From contig JBFGAX010000002.1 in the NCBI GenBank assembly GCA_041567895.1, forward strand, positions 26,314 through 90,313: 64,000 bases of DNA, in the 5' to 3' direction. The position numbers and the translations under genes are program-made. Within the stretch, counting starts at the first letter, position 1; each line of letters starts with the position of its first letter. The notes below the pieces were generated by a model. That model ran no database searches. It was not told the DNA's origin and saw only the letters and a program-made list of their open reading frames with translations. Source of the DNA: JABDOU01 sp041567895 (GTDB taxonomy: Bacteria > Actinomycetota > Acidimicrobiia > Spongiisociales > SHLN01). Shown piece after piece: positions 44,293 to 52,635 of the stretch.

Positions 44293-44303
44293 AACCGACA
44301 CCG

Positions 44304-44340
44304 CAGCAGGGCTCTCTCGCAAGAGGGAGCCCTGCTGTTT
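44304..44340 (+). terminator. 15-bp hairpin with GCAA tetraloop, probable terminator
   Basis: CAGCAGGGCTCTCTC pairs with GAGGGAGCCCTGCTG (one G-U) around a GCAA tetraloop, then TTTGGTTTG. The tail is on the plus strand, so it should end transcription from manA or from the two hairpins before it. The tldD ATG is about 100 nt downstream. Confidence 0.78.
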
Positions 44341-44437
44341 GGTTTGTACCGACCAGCGTTTGGATCCCCCGATGCGTGAGGTTGGATCGTCCGATGCTCA
44401 TTCTCTTGACGATTGATCGGCCACCTATTCTTCGCGG

Positions 44438-45874
44438 ATGTTTGATCTGGCAACAGCCGCAGTCGAAGGAGCGCTTGCTGCCGGCGCCACATATGCAGAC
44501 GCACGAGCGATGATCACCCGGGAAGAGCGGATCGATTGTCTCAATACGGTTGTGGAGTCGCTCGACCAAACCGAAAACGCCGGTGTAGGTGTGCGAGCTC
44601 TCATTGGATCTTCCTGGGGTTTCTACGCAACGTCTGAGACCACCGAGGCTGCTGCCCGATCTGCCGGCGAGCAGGCTTCGGCGATAGCCAGGGCGTCGGC
44701 AATGGTGCCGGGACCCCACATCGAACTCGCCGACGTTCTCGTAAGCGAGGCTCACTGGGAGAACGAGGTCGAAGAAGACCCGTTCTCGATCCCGCTTTCT
44801 GCCAAGGCCGATCTCCTCGTGGCAGCGACTGCCACGATGGCTGAGACTGCAGGCGTTGCACTGGCCAGGGGAGAAATGGGGTTTTTCCGTACAGAGAAGT
44901 ACTTCGTCTCAAGCCAGGGCCATCGGATTTCTCAGATAATCACCGAATCGGGTGGAGGGATTTCTGCGACGGCGGTAGGTGCGAGCGAAACCCAACGGCG
45001 GTCTTATCCGCAAGCCTTCGGGCAATACGAGACATCGGGTTTCGAGACAATCCGCCGGTTCGATTTCGTCGAGAACGCTTCCAGGATTGCCGAAGAATCG
45101 GTTCAATTGCTTGCTGCTCCGCAATGCCCGCAGGGCACGAGCGATCTCATTCTCGGATCGAGCCAGCTGGCTCTGCAGATTCACGAATCGGTGGGCCATG
45201 CCATCGAGCTCGATCGCATTCTCGGCTGGGAGGCGGCGTTCGCCGGAACTTCGTTCCTGGACCTCGAGGACCTCGGATCACTCCAGTACGGGTCGACCCT
45301 CATGAACATCACCGCAGACGCCACATTGGTCGGAGCACTCGGTTCGTTTGGATTCGACGACGAGGGTACGCCGGCTCAGCGGGTGGATATCGTCAAGGAG
45401 GGCGTCTGGGTCGGAGTTTTGACCGGCCGTGATTCGGCGTCGATTGCCGGATTGCCGCCAGGTGGCATGGTGCGCGGGGATGGGTATAACCGGCTGCCAA
45501 TGGTGAGGATGACCAACGTGGGTTTGCTGCCAGGCCCCTCTTCGCTCGAAGAGATCATCTCCGAGACCAGCGACGGCGTGTTCATGTCAGAAAATCGGTC
45601 GTGGTCGATCGACGATCGGAGGCTCAACTTTCAGTTCGGATGTGAAATTGGATGGGAAGTCAAGAATGGCAAGCTGGGTCGCATGGTTCGGAACCCGACG
45701 TACACCGGAATCACACCTCAGTTCTGGGGGTCGCTCGACATGCTCGCCGGTGAGTCGGAAATCACTTACTGGGGTACTCCGAATTGTGGCAAGGGTCAGC
45801 CGATGCAGGTGGGCCACACCGGGCATCCGGCCGCACCTGCCCGTTTTCGCGATGTCAGGATCGGTGTTCGCTGA
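44438..45874 (+). CDS. tldD: metalloprotease TldD
   Basis: The 478-aa product carries the TldD zinc motif HESVGHAIELD (HExxxH, about residues 249-253) and family stretches GRDSASIAGLPPGG, NRLPMVRMTNVGLLPG and IGWEVKNGKLGRMVRNPTYTG. TldD and TldE form a heterodimer that degrades unfolded peptides and can trim modified peptides. The stop codon overlaps the tldE start by one base. Confidence 0.95.
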   Translation: MFDLATAAVEGALAAGATYADARAMITREERIDCLNTVVESLDQTENAGVGVRALIGSSWGFYATSETTEAAARSAGEQASAIARASAMVPGPHIELADVLVSEAHWENEVEEDPFSIPLSAKADLLVAATATMAETAGVALARGEMGFFRTEKYFVSSQGHRISQIITESGGGISATAVGASETQRRSYPQAFGQYETSGFETIRRFDFVENASRIAEESVQLLAAPQCPQGTSDLILGSSQLALQIHESVGHAIELDRILGWEAAFAGTSFLDLEDLGSLQYGSTLMNITADATLVGALGSFGFDDEGTPAQRVDIVKEGVWVGVLTGRDSASIAGLPPGGMVRGDGYNRLPMVRMTNVGLLPGPSSLEEIISETSDGVFMSENRSWSIDDRRLNFQFGCEIGWEVKNGKLGRMVRNPTYTGITPQFWGSLDMLAGESEITYWGTPNCGKGQPMQVGHTGHPAAPARFRDVRIGVR

Positions 45875-47211
45875 TGAACGAAAACAGCATTGACGAAATC
45901 GCGGAATCGGTGCTCCACCGGGTCGGTGATCGGGGGGAGGCGGCCGTGTCGGTGCAGTCGGGAACCTCCGACCTCACGAGGTTCGCCAATTCGTTCATCC
46001 ATCAAAATGTTGCCGAGCGGCGCCTGCAGGTCGCCTTAGAGGTCGCGTTCGAGAATCGAGCTGCTTCGGCCTCGATTGATCGAGTCGACTCGGACAGCCT
46101 GGACCGTCTCGTCGAGCGCACCGTGCACGCTGCTCGCCTCCATACGGCTGACACCGACTGGCCAGGCCTCATCGGGCCGACCCCGATCCCGGAGGCTGCC
46201 AATTGGGACCCGGCCGTCGCCAACGCCACGCCCGACGACCGGGCGACGCAGGTCGCCGGGTTTGTTGGAGCGGCAGCGGGGATGCGAGCAGCAGGATTCT
46301 TCGACACCGAGGCCTATGACGTGGTGTACGCCAATAACAACGGACAGCATGCGCGTGGACGGTTCACCAGAACCTCGCTGGACGGGATTCACCAGACAGA
46401 CTCTTCGGCGGGCAGAGGGCACGCGACGTCTGCACGTTGGGCCGATATCGATGCTATCGCGGTCGGCGCCGCAGCGGCCAAAACTGCGGCCATGTCGCAA
46501 AACCCCGGTGAACTTGCACCTGGCGAATATGAGGTCGTGCTGGCGCCCGAATGTGTAGCGACGATCATCGTATTCCTTGCTTTCTACGGCTTCAATGCCA
46601 AGGCCGCGATCCAGGGTCAGAGTTTCTTCGAAGCGGGTGAGATGCAGTTCGATCCACAGATCTCTCTCGTGGACGACGGCACGGATCCACGGGCTATCGG
46701 GCTCTTGTTCGACAATCAAGGGGTACCAAAGCGCCGCAACACGCTGATCGAACGCGGCGTGAGTCGTTCGTTGAATCACGACCGGAGAACAGCCCCCAAA
46801 ATGAAAACCTCCTCAACCGGAAACGCGGTCCCCGGGAGCGCCTCGTTCGGTCCGGTTGCGACCGACCTGTTCCTGGATGCCGGGCAGGCTGCCCCTCTTG
46901 ACATGATCGCTGCGACCGAAAGAGGTGTGTTTGTCACAGAATTCAATTATTGCCGGATCCTCGATCCGAAGACCCAGGTGGTCACTGGTCTCACGCGCAA
47001 TGGCACGTTTTTGATCGAGAATGGCGAGCTGGCCGGTCCGGTGTCCAACCTTCGATTCACCCAGTCGTTTGTCGACGCACTCCAACCGGGTCAGGTGCTG
47101 GCGGTCGGCGACGACGACCGGTTCGCGAGAAACGAGTTCGCGGACGGCACGACCCATGTCCCGTCTTTGCACCTGGCATCCTGGAACTTCACCGGCAACG
47201 CGCAAGGCTGA
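45874..47211 (+). CDS. pmbA: TldE/PmbA, partner of TldD
   Basis: From ATG 45874 (TGATG overlap with tldD) the 445-aa product has the family pattern of PmbA/TldE (ANSFIHQNVAERRL, ARGRFTRTSLDGIH, GEYEVVLAPECVATII, PGSASFGPVATDLFLDAGQA). The zinc HExxxH of TldD is absent, as is normal for the TldE subunit, which supplies part of the active-site pocket. Acts in the cytoplasm with TldD. Confidence 0.93.
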   Translation: MNENSIDEIAESVLHRVGDRGEAAVSVQSGTSDLTRFANSFIHQNVAERRLQVALEVAFENRAASASIDRVDSDSLDRLVERTVHAARLHTADTDWPGLIGPTPIPEAANWDPAVANATPDDRATQVAGFVGAAAGMRAAGFFDTEAYDVVYANNNGQHARGRFTRTSLDGIHQTDSSAGRGHATSARWADIDAIAVGAAAAKTAAMSQNPGELAPGEYEVVLAPECVATIIVFLAFYGFNAKAAIQGQSFFEAGEMQFDPQISLVDDGTDPRAIGLLFDNQGVPKRRNTLIERGVSRSLNHDRRTAPKMKTSSTGNAVPGSASFGPVATDLFLDAGQAAPLDMIAATERGVFVTEFNYCRILDPKTQVVTGLTRNGTFLIENGELAGPVSNLRFTQSFVDALQPGQVLAVGDDDRFARNEFADGTTHVPSLHLASWNFTGNAQG

Positions 47212-47283
47212 CGGCTCACGGCAAATTTGTTTCGTCTACCATCTGTCCGCAAGATTGAACTTCTGAGGAGCGGAAAAACCACT

Positions 47284-47598
47284 ATGGGTTTAATGGATAC
47301 GATCAAGAACATGTTCGGCGGCGCCAAAGACGCCGCCGAAGGGGCGAAGGATGTTGCGGGTGGCGCCATGTCCAAGGCGAGCGATATGGCAAGCGATGCC
47401 GTCGAAAAGGCTTCGGACATGGCCGGTAGCGCTCTCGACAAGGCAGCCGAGAAAGTATCGGACATGGGCGGACCTGTTGCCGACATGGCCGGGGGTGCGG
47501 TTGACAAAGTCAGAGATGCAGTCGGTGGCATGTCCGATGCGGCAGAGGCGGCCATCGAGGACGCGACGGACGGTGAAGACGCCACCGAAGGCGCATAA
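47284..47598 (+). CDS. small amphipathic helical protein
   Basis: ATG 47284 follows GAGGAGCGG. The 104-aa product is nearly all Ala/Asp/Gly/Met/Lys with short repeats (GAKDAAEGAKDVAGGAM, KASDMASDAVEKASDMAG). These give amphipathic helices like LEA or apolipoprotein sequences. It is related in style to the MT0933-like protein at 58219. No signal peptide. A stress, membrane-surface or antitoxin-like role is possible but not shown. A perfect terminator follows. Confidence 0.8.
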   Translation: MGLMDTIKNMFGGAKDAAEGAKDVAGGAMSKASDMASDAVEKASDMAGSALDKAAEKVSDMGGPVADMAGGAVDKVRDAVGGMSDAAEAAIEDATDGEDATEGA

Positions 47599-47603
47599 CG
47601 ACA

Positions 47604-47993
47604 TTGGTTCGATCGACTGACGGGGACCGTGTTCGGTCCCCGTTGTTGCGTCCAGCCGACCTCCCGTGGGTCTTCGTTGGTGGCGCTGCGGGGGCGTGGT
47701 CGCGTTACGGCGTCGCGGTGGCGGTGCGCGAGTTCTCTGCAGCAGATCCGATGTGGGCGACCCTCATCGTGAACGTGGTTGGGACGCTCGCTCTGGCAAT
47801 GCTTCTGGTTCGCAAACCCGGTCGCAGGGCTCGACTGGCAGCCGGAACCGGGTTCCTCGGCTCATTCACGACCTTTTCGGCCTTCGCAGTCGACGCGATC
47901 GAAGCCGGGTTTGGTCGAGGTGTCCTGTACGTGGTCCTGAGTCTGGGGCTCGGATGGATAGCCGTTCAACTCGGTAGTCGGCAGCGAGCATGA
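47604..47993 (+). CDS. crcB: fluoride exporter CrcB/Fluc, subunit 1
   Basis: The product has four helices and the CrcB motifs GGAAGAWSRYGV, LIVNVVGTLAL and GFLGSFTTFSAFAVD. Fluc channels export fluoride as dimers. The longest frame starts at TTG 47604 (129 aa); because a terminator hairpin sits at 47621-47642, TTG 47643 (116 aa) is more likely. It overlaps the second crcB gene by 4 nt, so the two probably form a heterodimer. Confidence 0.9.
   Translation: MVRSTDGDRVRSPLLRPADLPWVFVGGAAGAWSRYGVAVAVREFSAADPMWATLIVNVVGTLALAMLLVRKPGRRARLAAGTGFLGSFTTFSAFAVDAIEAGFGRGVLYVVLSLGLGWIAVQLGSRQRA
47621..47648 (+). terminator. 9-bp hairpin terminator after the amphipathic protein gene
   Basis: CGGGGACCG-TGTT-CGGTCCCCG forms a perfect stem 22 nt after the stop codon, followed by TTGTTG. 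It overlaps the earliest possible crcB start (TTG 47604), which argues that crcB begins after it. Confidence 0.7.
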
Positions 47994-48283
47994 TCTTCGC
48001 TGTCGCTGCGGGTCTCGGAGCCGTATCCCGATTCGTTCTCCGATCTGTCGTGAATTCGCCGACCGGCACAATGCTCGCAAATGTCATTGGCGCAGCAATG
48101 CTGGGATGGCTCGTAGCAGGCCCCTGGACCGATCATGAGCTGTGGGTGGTTGGAACGGGATTCCTGGGTTCCTTCACCACGTTCTCCACCTGGATGTGGG
48201 AGTCGAAGGAGAATCCGGCCCCCATTTTCGTGACACTGGTAGCCGGTCTCATCGGCGCCTGGATCGGCTCGCTGGCTGCTTAG
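47990..48283 (+). CDS. crcB: fluoride exporter CrcB/Fluc, subunit 2
   Basis: The 97-aa product (ATG 47990, overlapping the previous stop) has ANVIGAAMLGWLVAG and GFLGSFTTFSTWMWE, a full but shorter CrcB. Paired short CrcB genes encode the heterodimeric fluoride channel in many actinobacteria. No crcB-type (fluoride) riboswitch is visible upstream of the pair. Convergent with the GDPD gene, 4-bp overlap. Confidence 0.9.
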   Translation: MIFAVAAGLGAVSRFVLRSVVNSPTGTMLANVIGAAMLGWLVAGPWTDHELWVVGTGFLGSFTTFSTWMWESKENPAPIFVTLVAGLIGAWIGSLAA

Positions 48284-49065
48284 GGTCGCCTGGTTCCACG
48301 GGTATTGATGAGATCAACCAGCACATCAGGGCGGTCCGTGATGATTCCGTGTACGCCGGTATCCAGGAAAGCGGACATGGTGGCGGGATCATTCACGGTC
48401 CAAACGTGAACCTGGCGATCGATCGACTCGGCCGCCTCTACGAGGGAGCGATCGGCAATATTGCGAAACAGAAACTCCTCGGGGAATTGCAGTGCTCGAG
48501 CCCTGGTTTTCAGTGGCCTGCCTCGCCGTGATGCCGCGAATATCGCAAGACTTTCGGCAGGCCCGGCGGAAGTCGCAATCCGGTTGTCGCTCGCTCTTCG
48601 GAATGCTCGCAGACGGCGATCGGAGAAGCTGCCAACGATCACTCGACCTTCCCACCCGTGTCGGTTGAGAAATCCGGCAAGTTCCTCCTCGAAGCCTGCT
48701 TCTTTGAGGTCGAGCACAAATCCGACATCTGGAAAAGCCTCCATCGCCTCTTCCAACGAGGGGATGGTCATACCCTGGCCTCGCTCGGGAAAACCCTGAT
48801 GGGGAGCGAACCAGAACCCAGCGTCGCGTTCCTGGAGCTCCGCCCAGGTGTACCCGCGAACCGGGCCAATCCCGTCCGTGGTGCGATGGAGTGCATCGTC
48901 GTGAAAGCAGACGAGGACGCCATCGGAGGTTCGGTGCACATCCGTTTCGATGAAACGAATTCCCAGGTCAATGGCTCCCTGGAACGCCGTCATCGTGTTT
49001 TCCGGCCACAGCAGTCTGCTACCGCGATGGGCGATAGCGAGGGGCAAAGCCGATTCCCAAAACAT
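48280..49065 (-). CDS. glycerophosphodiester phosphodiesterase
   Basis: ATG 49065 gives 261 aa. Family motifs: AIAHRGSRLLWPENTMTAFQGAIDLG (catalytic His in HRG), ETDVHRTSDGVLVCFHDD (second His and metal ligands), FVLDLKEAG and HVWTVND. It cleaves glycerophosphodiesters to glycerol-3-phosphate and an alcohol. No signal peptide, so cytoplasmic. A longer in-frame start at 49167 overlaps the divergent gene and is less likely. Confidence 0.92.
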   Translation of the reverse strand: MFWESALPLAIAHRGSRLLWPENTMTAFQGAIDLGIRFIETDVHRTSDGVLVCFHDDALHRTTDGIGPVRGYTWAELQERDAGFWFAPHQGFPERGQGMTIPSLEEAMEAFPDVGFVLDLKEAGFEEELAGFLNRHGWEGRVIVGSFSDRRLRAFRRASDNRIATSAGPAESLAIFAASRRGRPLKTRARALQFPEEFLFRNIADRSLVEAAESIDRQVHVWTVNDPATMSAFLDTGVHGIITDRPDVLVDLINTRGTRRP

Positions 49066-49106
49066 GATGCGAGCATAAAGGATGACCCCCTCTAACCTCA
49101 CCCGAT

Positions 49107-49448
49107 ATGATCGCCTGGCTCGCCACCATCCTCGCGTTTCTTCAAGCCCGGCTAGAAGAATTGCCAAGCGATCTGCTCGACCGGCTTCCCTCCGATACCG
49201 TCGAAAAGATCAAGCAGGGCGCATTGGAGAGGCTGCCTTCCGATGTGGTCGACGCCTTGCCTGACGAGGTCGCGGCCCAGATTCCGGATTCGCTGGTCGA
49301 GGCAGCGCAGCGCAATCAGCTGCTGGCCGTGCTCGCCGTTCTCGCCGCGATCGGTTTCGTCTGGGGCCTGTTCAAACGGCTTGTCAAACTCGCGATCGGT
49401 CTGGCCGTACTTGCTGTCGTGCTCTGGTTTCTCTACCTGCGGTCCTGA
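49107..49448 (+). CDS. small membrane-anchored protein with LPxD/LPS repeats
   Basis: The 113-aa product has a first hydrophobic segment (IAWLATILAFLQA). A helical stretch follows with repeated LPSD/LPDE/IPDS units about every 11-13 residues (ELPSDLLDRLPSDTVEKI, ERLPSDVVDALPDEVAAQIPDS), then two close C-terminal helices (AVLAVLAAIGFVWGLF and AIGLAVLAVVLWFLYL). I do not recognise the family. Convergent with leuD, 5 bp between stop codons. Confidence 0.72.
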   Translation: MIAWLATILAFLQARLEELPSDLLDRLPSDTVEKIKQGALERLPSDVVDALPDEVAAQIPDSLVEAAQRNQLLAVLAVLAAIGFVWGLFKRLVKLAIGLAVLAVVLWFLYLRS

Positions 49449-49453
49449 ACCGG

Positions 49454-50056
49454 CTAGAGCCTCGGTTTGAACGACGGACGGGATGCCTCGAAAGCGGCAA
49501 CTTCTTCGCCGTGAGCGAGTGTCAGGGCAATATCATCGAGTCCGTTCTGCAGGCAGTGTTTCACGAACGGGTCGATGGTGAAGTGGGCGTTGAAGCCATC
49601 GGCAGTCACCGTTTGTTCTTCGAGATCAATCGTGACAATCGTGCTGTGGTCGGCCGTCGCCATTTCACCGAGTTCTGCAACCTCATCCGGGCTGAGCTCA
49701 ATGGGGAGAAGGGCGTTCTTGTAGCAATTGTTGCGGAAGATATCGGCGAAACTCGGCGCGATGACAGCTTCAAATCCCCGGTCGCTGATGGCCCAGGGAG
49801 CGTGTTCGCGGCTCGAGCCCGAACCGAAGTTCTCGCCAGTGACCAGGACGTTCGCTCTTTGATAATCAGGGTGGTTCAATATGAAATCGGGTTTGGCTTC
49901 TCCTTCATCGTCGTAGGCCCACTCGTGGAACAGATACGGGCCGAACCCGCTTCGTTCGACTCGTTTCAGAAAGTTTTTGGGGATGATCTGGTCGGTATCG
50001 AGGTTGTTGACCAGGAGCGGAACCATGGTCCCCGTGATCGTTGATACCGACTTCAT
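49454..50056 (-). CDS. leuD: 3-isopropylmalate dehydratase, small subunit
   Basis: The product has LVNNLDTDQIIPKNFLK, TGENFGSGSSREHAPWAI (substrate-binding loop) and FADIFRNNCYKNALLPI. ATG 50056 overlaps the leuC stop as ATGA (200 aa); ATG 50062 would add two residues. With LeuC it forms the dehydratase that isomerises 2- to 3-isopropylmalate in leucine biosynthesis. Confidence 0.95.
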   Translation of the reverse strand: MKSVSTITGTMVPLLVNNLDTDQIIPKNFLKRVERSGFGPYLFHEWAYDDEGEAKPDFILNHPDYQRANVLVTGENFGSGSSREHAPWAISDRGFEAVIAPSFADIFRNNCYKNALLPIELSPDEVAELGEMATADHSTIVTIDLEEQTVTADGFNAHFTIDPFVKHCLQNGLDDIALTLAHGEEVAAFEASRPSFKPRL

Positions 50057-51456
50057 GCCCATTCCCGAATATCGACGAAATGTCCCTCGACGGCGGCTGC
50101 CATCGCCATCGCCGGACTGACCAGGTGAGTTCGTCCACCCCGACCCTGCCGGCCCTCGAAATTGCGGTTCGAGGTGGAGGCGCATCGCTCGCCGGGGTTC
50201 AAGATGTCGGGGTTCATTCCGAGACACATGGAACAACCGGCGTCTCGCCACTCGAATCCGGCATTCTTGAATATGACATCGAGGCCCTCTGCTTCTGCCT
50301 GGAGTTTCACGAGGCCTGACCCCGGCACCACCATCGCCGAAACGCTCGGATGGACGGTCTTTCCCTCGAGGACGGCAGCGGCCGCCCTGAGATCTTCGAT
50401 CCGGCCGTTTGTGCACGAGCCGAGGAACACCCTATCTATCGAAATGTCGCGGACGGGTACCCCTGCGGGCAAGTTCATATATTCGAGTGCCCTGGCAACA
50501 GACGCCCTTTCCACCGGATCGCTGTAATCGTTCGGTGAGGGAACCGTCCCTGTCACCGGCACCGACTGGCCGGGATTGGTGCCCCAGGTCACGAAGGGAA
50601 CGATATCGTTGCCGTTCAGCTGGATCTCGCTGTCGAATGCGGCGCCCTCGTCGGTATGGAGCGAACGCCAGTAGCTCAATGCTTCTTCCCAATCCGAACC
50701 GGTCGGGGCGTGGTTGCGTCCTTTGAGGTATGCGAATGTGGTTTCGTCCGGGGCGATGAGCCCCGCCCGGGCCCCGCCTTCGATTGACATGTTGCAGACC
50801 GTCATTCGACCTTCCATCGAGAGTGATTCGATGACCTCCCCGCGATACTCGATGACGTAGCCCGTACCGCCTGCCACTCCGATCTCATGGATGATCGACA
50901 AAATCACGTCTTTGGCCGTCACTCCTGGCCCCAGCTGACCGTCGACGGTAACCGCCATCGATCGTGGCTTGCGCTGTGTGAGTGTCTGAGTTGCGAGTAC
51001 GTGCTCGACTTCCGATGTTCCGATACCAAACGCCAGCGCCCCGAACGCTCCGTGTGTTGCGGTGTGGCTGTCGCCACACACAATGGTCATGCCAGGTTGC
51101 GTGATCCCCTGCTCGGGACCGATGATGTGCACTATGCCCTGGCGGGGATCATCGAGTCCATAGAGCGTGATTCCGAACTCCTCGCAATTGGCGATCAGGG
51201 TTTCGATCTGCTGGCGAGAAAGGGGGTCGGTGATGCCGAGTTCGCGATTGGCAGTCGGCACACCATGGTCGATGGTCGCGAGCGTGAGATCGGGCCTGCG
51301 TACGCGCCGATCTTCGGCCCGCAAGCCCTCAAAGGCCTGCGGCGAGGTCACTTCATGGACCAGGTGCATGTCCACGAACAGCAGTGCCGGCTGGCCGGGA
51401 GGCTGATGGACGACGTGATCGTCCCAGATCTTTTCGAACAGCGTACGGGGTTTCAT
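50053..51456 (-). CDS. leuC: 3-isopropylmalate dehydratase, large subunit
   Basis: The 467-aa product carries the 4Fe-4S ligand Cys residues in FLGSCTNGRIEDLRAAA and CSMCLGMNPD, plus ICGDSHTATHGAFGALAFGIGTSEVEHVLATQT. It is the iron-sulfur subunit of isopropylmalate isomerase. leuC and leuD form a two-gene operon; leuA, leuB are not in the window. Confidence 0.97.
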   Translation of the reverse strand: MKPRTLFEKIWDDHVVHQPPGQPALLFVDMHLVHEVTSPQAFEGLRAEDRRVRRPDLTLATIDHGVPTANRELGITDPLSRQQIETLIANCEEFGITLYGLDDPRQGIVHIIGPEQGITQPGMTIVCGDSHTATHGAFGALAFGIGTSEVEHVLATQTLTQRKPRSMAVTVDGQLGPGVTAKDVILSIIHEIGVAGGTGYVIEYRGEVIESLSMEGRMTVCNMSIEGGARAGLIAPDETTFAYLKGRNHAPTGSDWEEALSYWRSLHTDEGAAFDSEIQLNGNDIVPFVTWGTNPGQSVPVTGTVPSPNDYSDPVERASVARALEYMNLPAGVPVRDISIDRVFLGSCTNGRIEDLRAAAAVLEGKTVHPSVSAMVVPGSGLVKLQAEAEGLDVIFKNAGFEWRDAGCSMCLGMNPDILNPGERCASTSNRNFEGRQGRGGRTHLVSPAMAMAAAVEGHFVDIREWA

Positions 51457-51481
51457 TGCGGATTACACCGTAGCGGTACGT

Positions 51482-52027
51482 TTGCTGAACCGGAAGGCGC
51501 AGCGGATCTCGCTCGACGGTACCATCCGGTCGATGGCTCTCGTTCTCCTCGCACTGTCCATCTCGCTTGGCAGCGCTTTTCCTGCGGTCTCCGCCGATGC
51601 GACTCTTGAAGGATCACAGCTGTCAATCGAGTTGACGGTAACCCTCGGCGAGGCGCTGACGGCTACCACCGTTGTCGCCCACATCGGGAGCGCGAGTAAT
51701 CAGTCGACATTCCAGCTCGGACCCGAAGGAGACAACGTCTATTCGGGCAAACTATCGAGCGCCGCCAGAAACCAGTTTGTGATCATCGAGGCGATCCTCC
51801 AGGACGGATCGGTCGTCTTCTCGCGAGCCGCCACGCTTGCCGAACTCGGCGTTGACGAGACGCTCCTTGGTACGGCCGCTGCTACGAGCGACGCGACCGA
51901 TGATGGATCCCCGCCAGAAACGGACAGGTCCGGCCTGCTGGTCCCCGCACTGCTCGTGCTGGCTGCATCGATCGCGATCGTCATGACCGTGCGGGTGTTC
52001 CGACGTGGAGTACAGTCTTCGGAATGA
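51482..52027 (+). CDS. hypothetical exported protein with C-terminal anchor
   Basis: The 181-aa product has a signal peptide (SMALVLLALSISLGSAFPAVSA), a beta-rich domain of ~90 residues (QLSIELTVTLGEALTATTVVAHIG), a short acidic linker, and a C-terminal helix (LLVPALLVLAASIAIVMTVRVF) followed by RR. It would be anchored with the beta domain outside. Family unknown. Its stop overlaps the methyltransferase start as ATGA. Confidence 0.72.
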   Translation: MLNRKAQRISLDGTIRSMALVLLALSISLGSAFPAVSADATLEGSQLSIELTVTLGEALTATTVVAHIGSASNQSTFQLGPEGDNVYSGKLSSAARNQFVIIEAILQDGSVVFSRAATLAELGVDETLLGTAAATSDATDDGSPPETDRSGLLVPALLVLAASIAIVMTVRVFRRGVQSSE

Positions 52028-52635
52028 ACGCGCAGGGTTGGGACGATCGATATCGTGATTCCGAATTCGTATGGTCGATGGGCCCAAATGCCACTGTTCA
52101 GAAGTACCTGCACGGGTTGGCTCCCGGCTCCGCGCTCGATCTGGGAGCGGGGGAGTGCCGGAACGCGGTATGGCTCGCCTCGCAGGGCTGGAACGTCACC
52201 GCGGTTGATTTCTCGAGGATCGGCCTCGACAAGGGCCGCAAGTTGGCGGCGAACAAGGGCGTGGACGTCACGTTCGTGCTTGCCGACGTGGAGACATTCG
52301 ATATGGGTACCCGGGCCTGGGATCTCGTATTGGTCTCGTACCTCCAAATCCCGAACCCGCAACGGCTCGATGTGTTGGAGAGGGCGGCCGAAGCGGTGGC
52401 ACCGGACGGTCTCTTGATGGTCATCGCCCATGACCGGTCGAACGTCTCTGATGGGTGGGGCGGGCCTCCTGATGAGGAGGTCTGCTACACCGTAGAGGAG
52501 ACGGTTTCGGTCCTGCGAGGCTTCGACGTGCAGATCGCAGGCATCATCGAACGAGAAGTCGATACCGAATCCGGACCTCGCGTCGCTCTCGACACCCTCG
52601 TGGTTGCCCACCGGGCCACGACCGGGATCAGCTGA
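52024..52635 (+). CDS. class I SAM-dependent methyltransferase
   Basis: The 203-aa product has motif I SALDLGAGECRNAVWLASQGW, then VTAVDFSRIGLDKGR and FVLADVETFD, and LVLVSYLQIPNPQ. This resembles TehB/thiopurine-type methyltransferases of the Rossmann class. Methyl acceptor unknown. The 3' end overlaps the convergent HAD gene by 8 bp. Confidence 0.9.
   Translation: MNAQGWDDRYRDSEFVWSMGPNATVQKYLHGLAPGSALDLGAGECRNAVWLASQGWNVTAVDFSRIGLDKGRKLAANKGVDVTFVLADVETFDMGTRAWDLVLVSYLQIPNPQRLDVLERAAEAVAPDGLLMVIAHDRSNVSDGWGGPPDEEVCYTVEETVSVLRGFDVQIAGIIEREVDTESGPRVALDTLVVAHRATTGIS

Noticed and set aside
47212..47283. Fluoride or other riboswitch upstream of the crcB pair
   Set aside because: No riboswitch core pattern could be recognised by eye; the gap only holds the ribosome site of the amphipathic protein gene.
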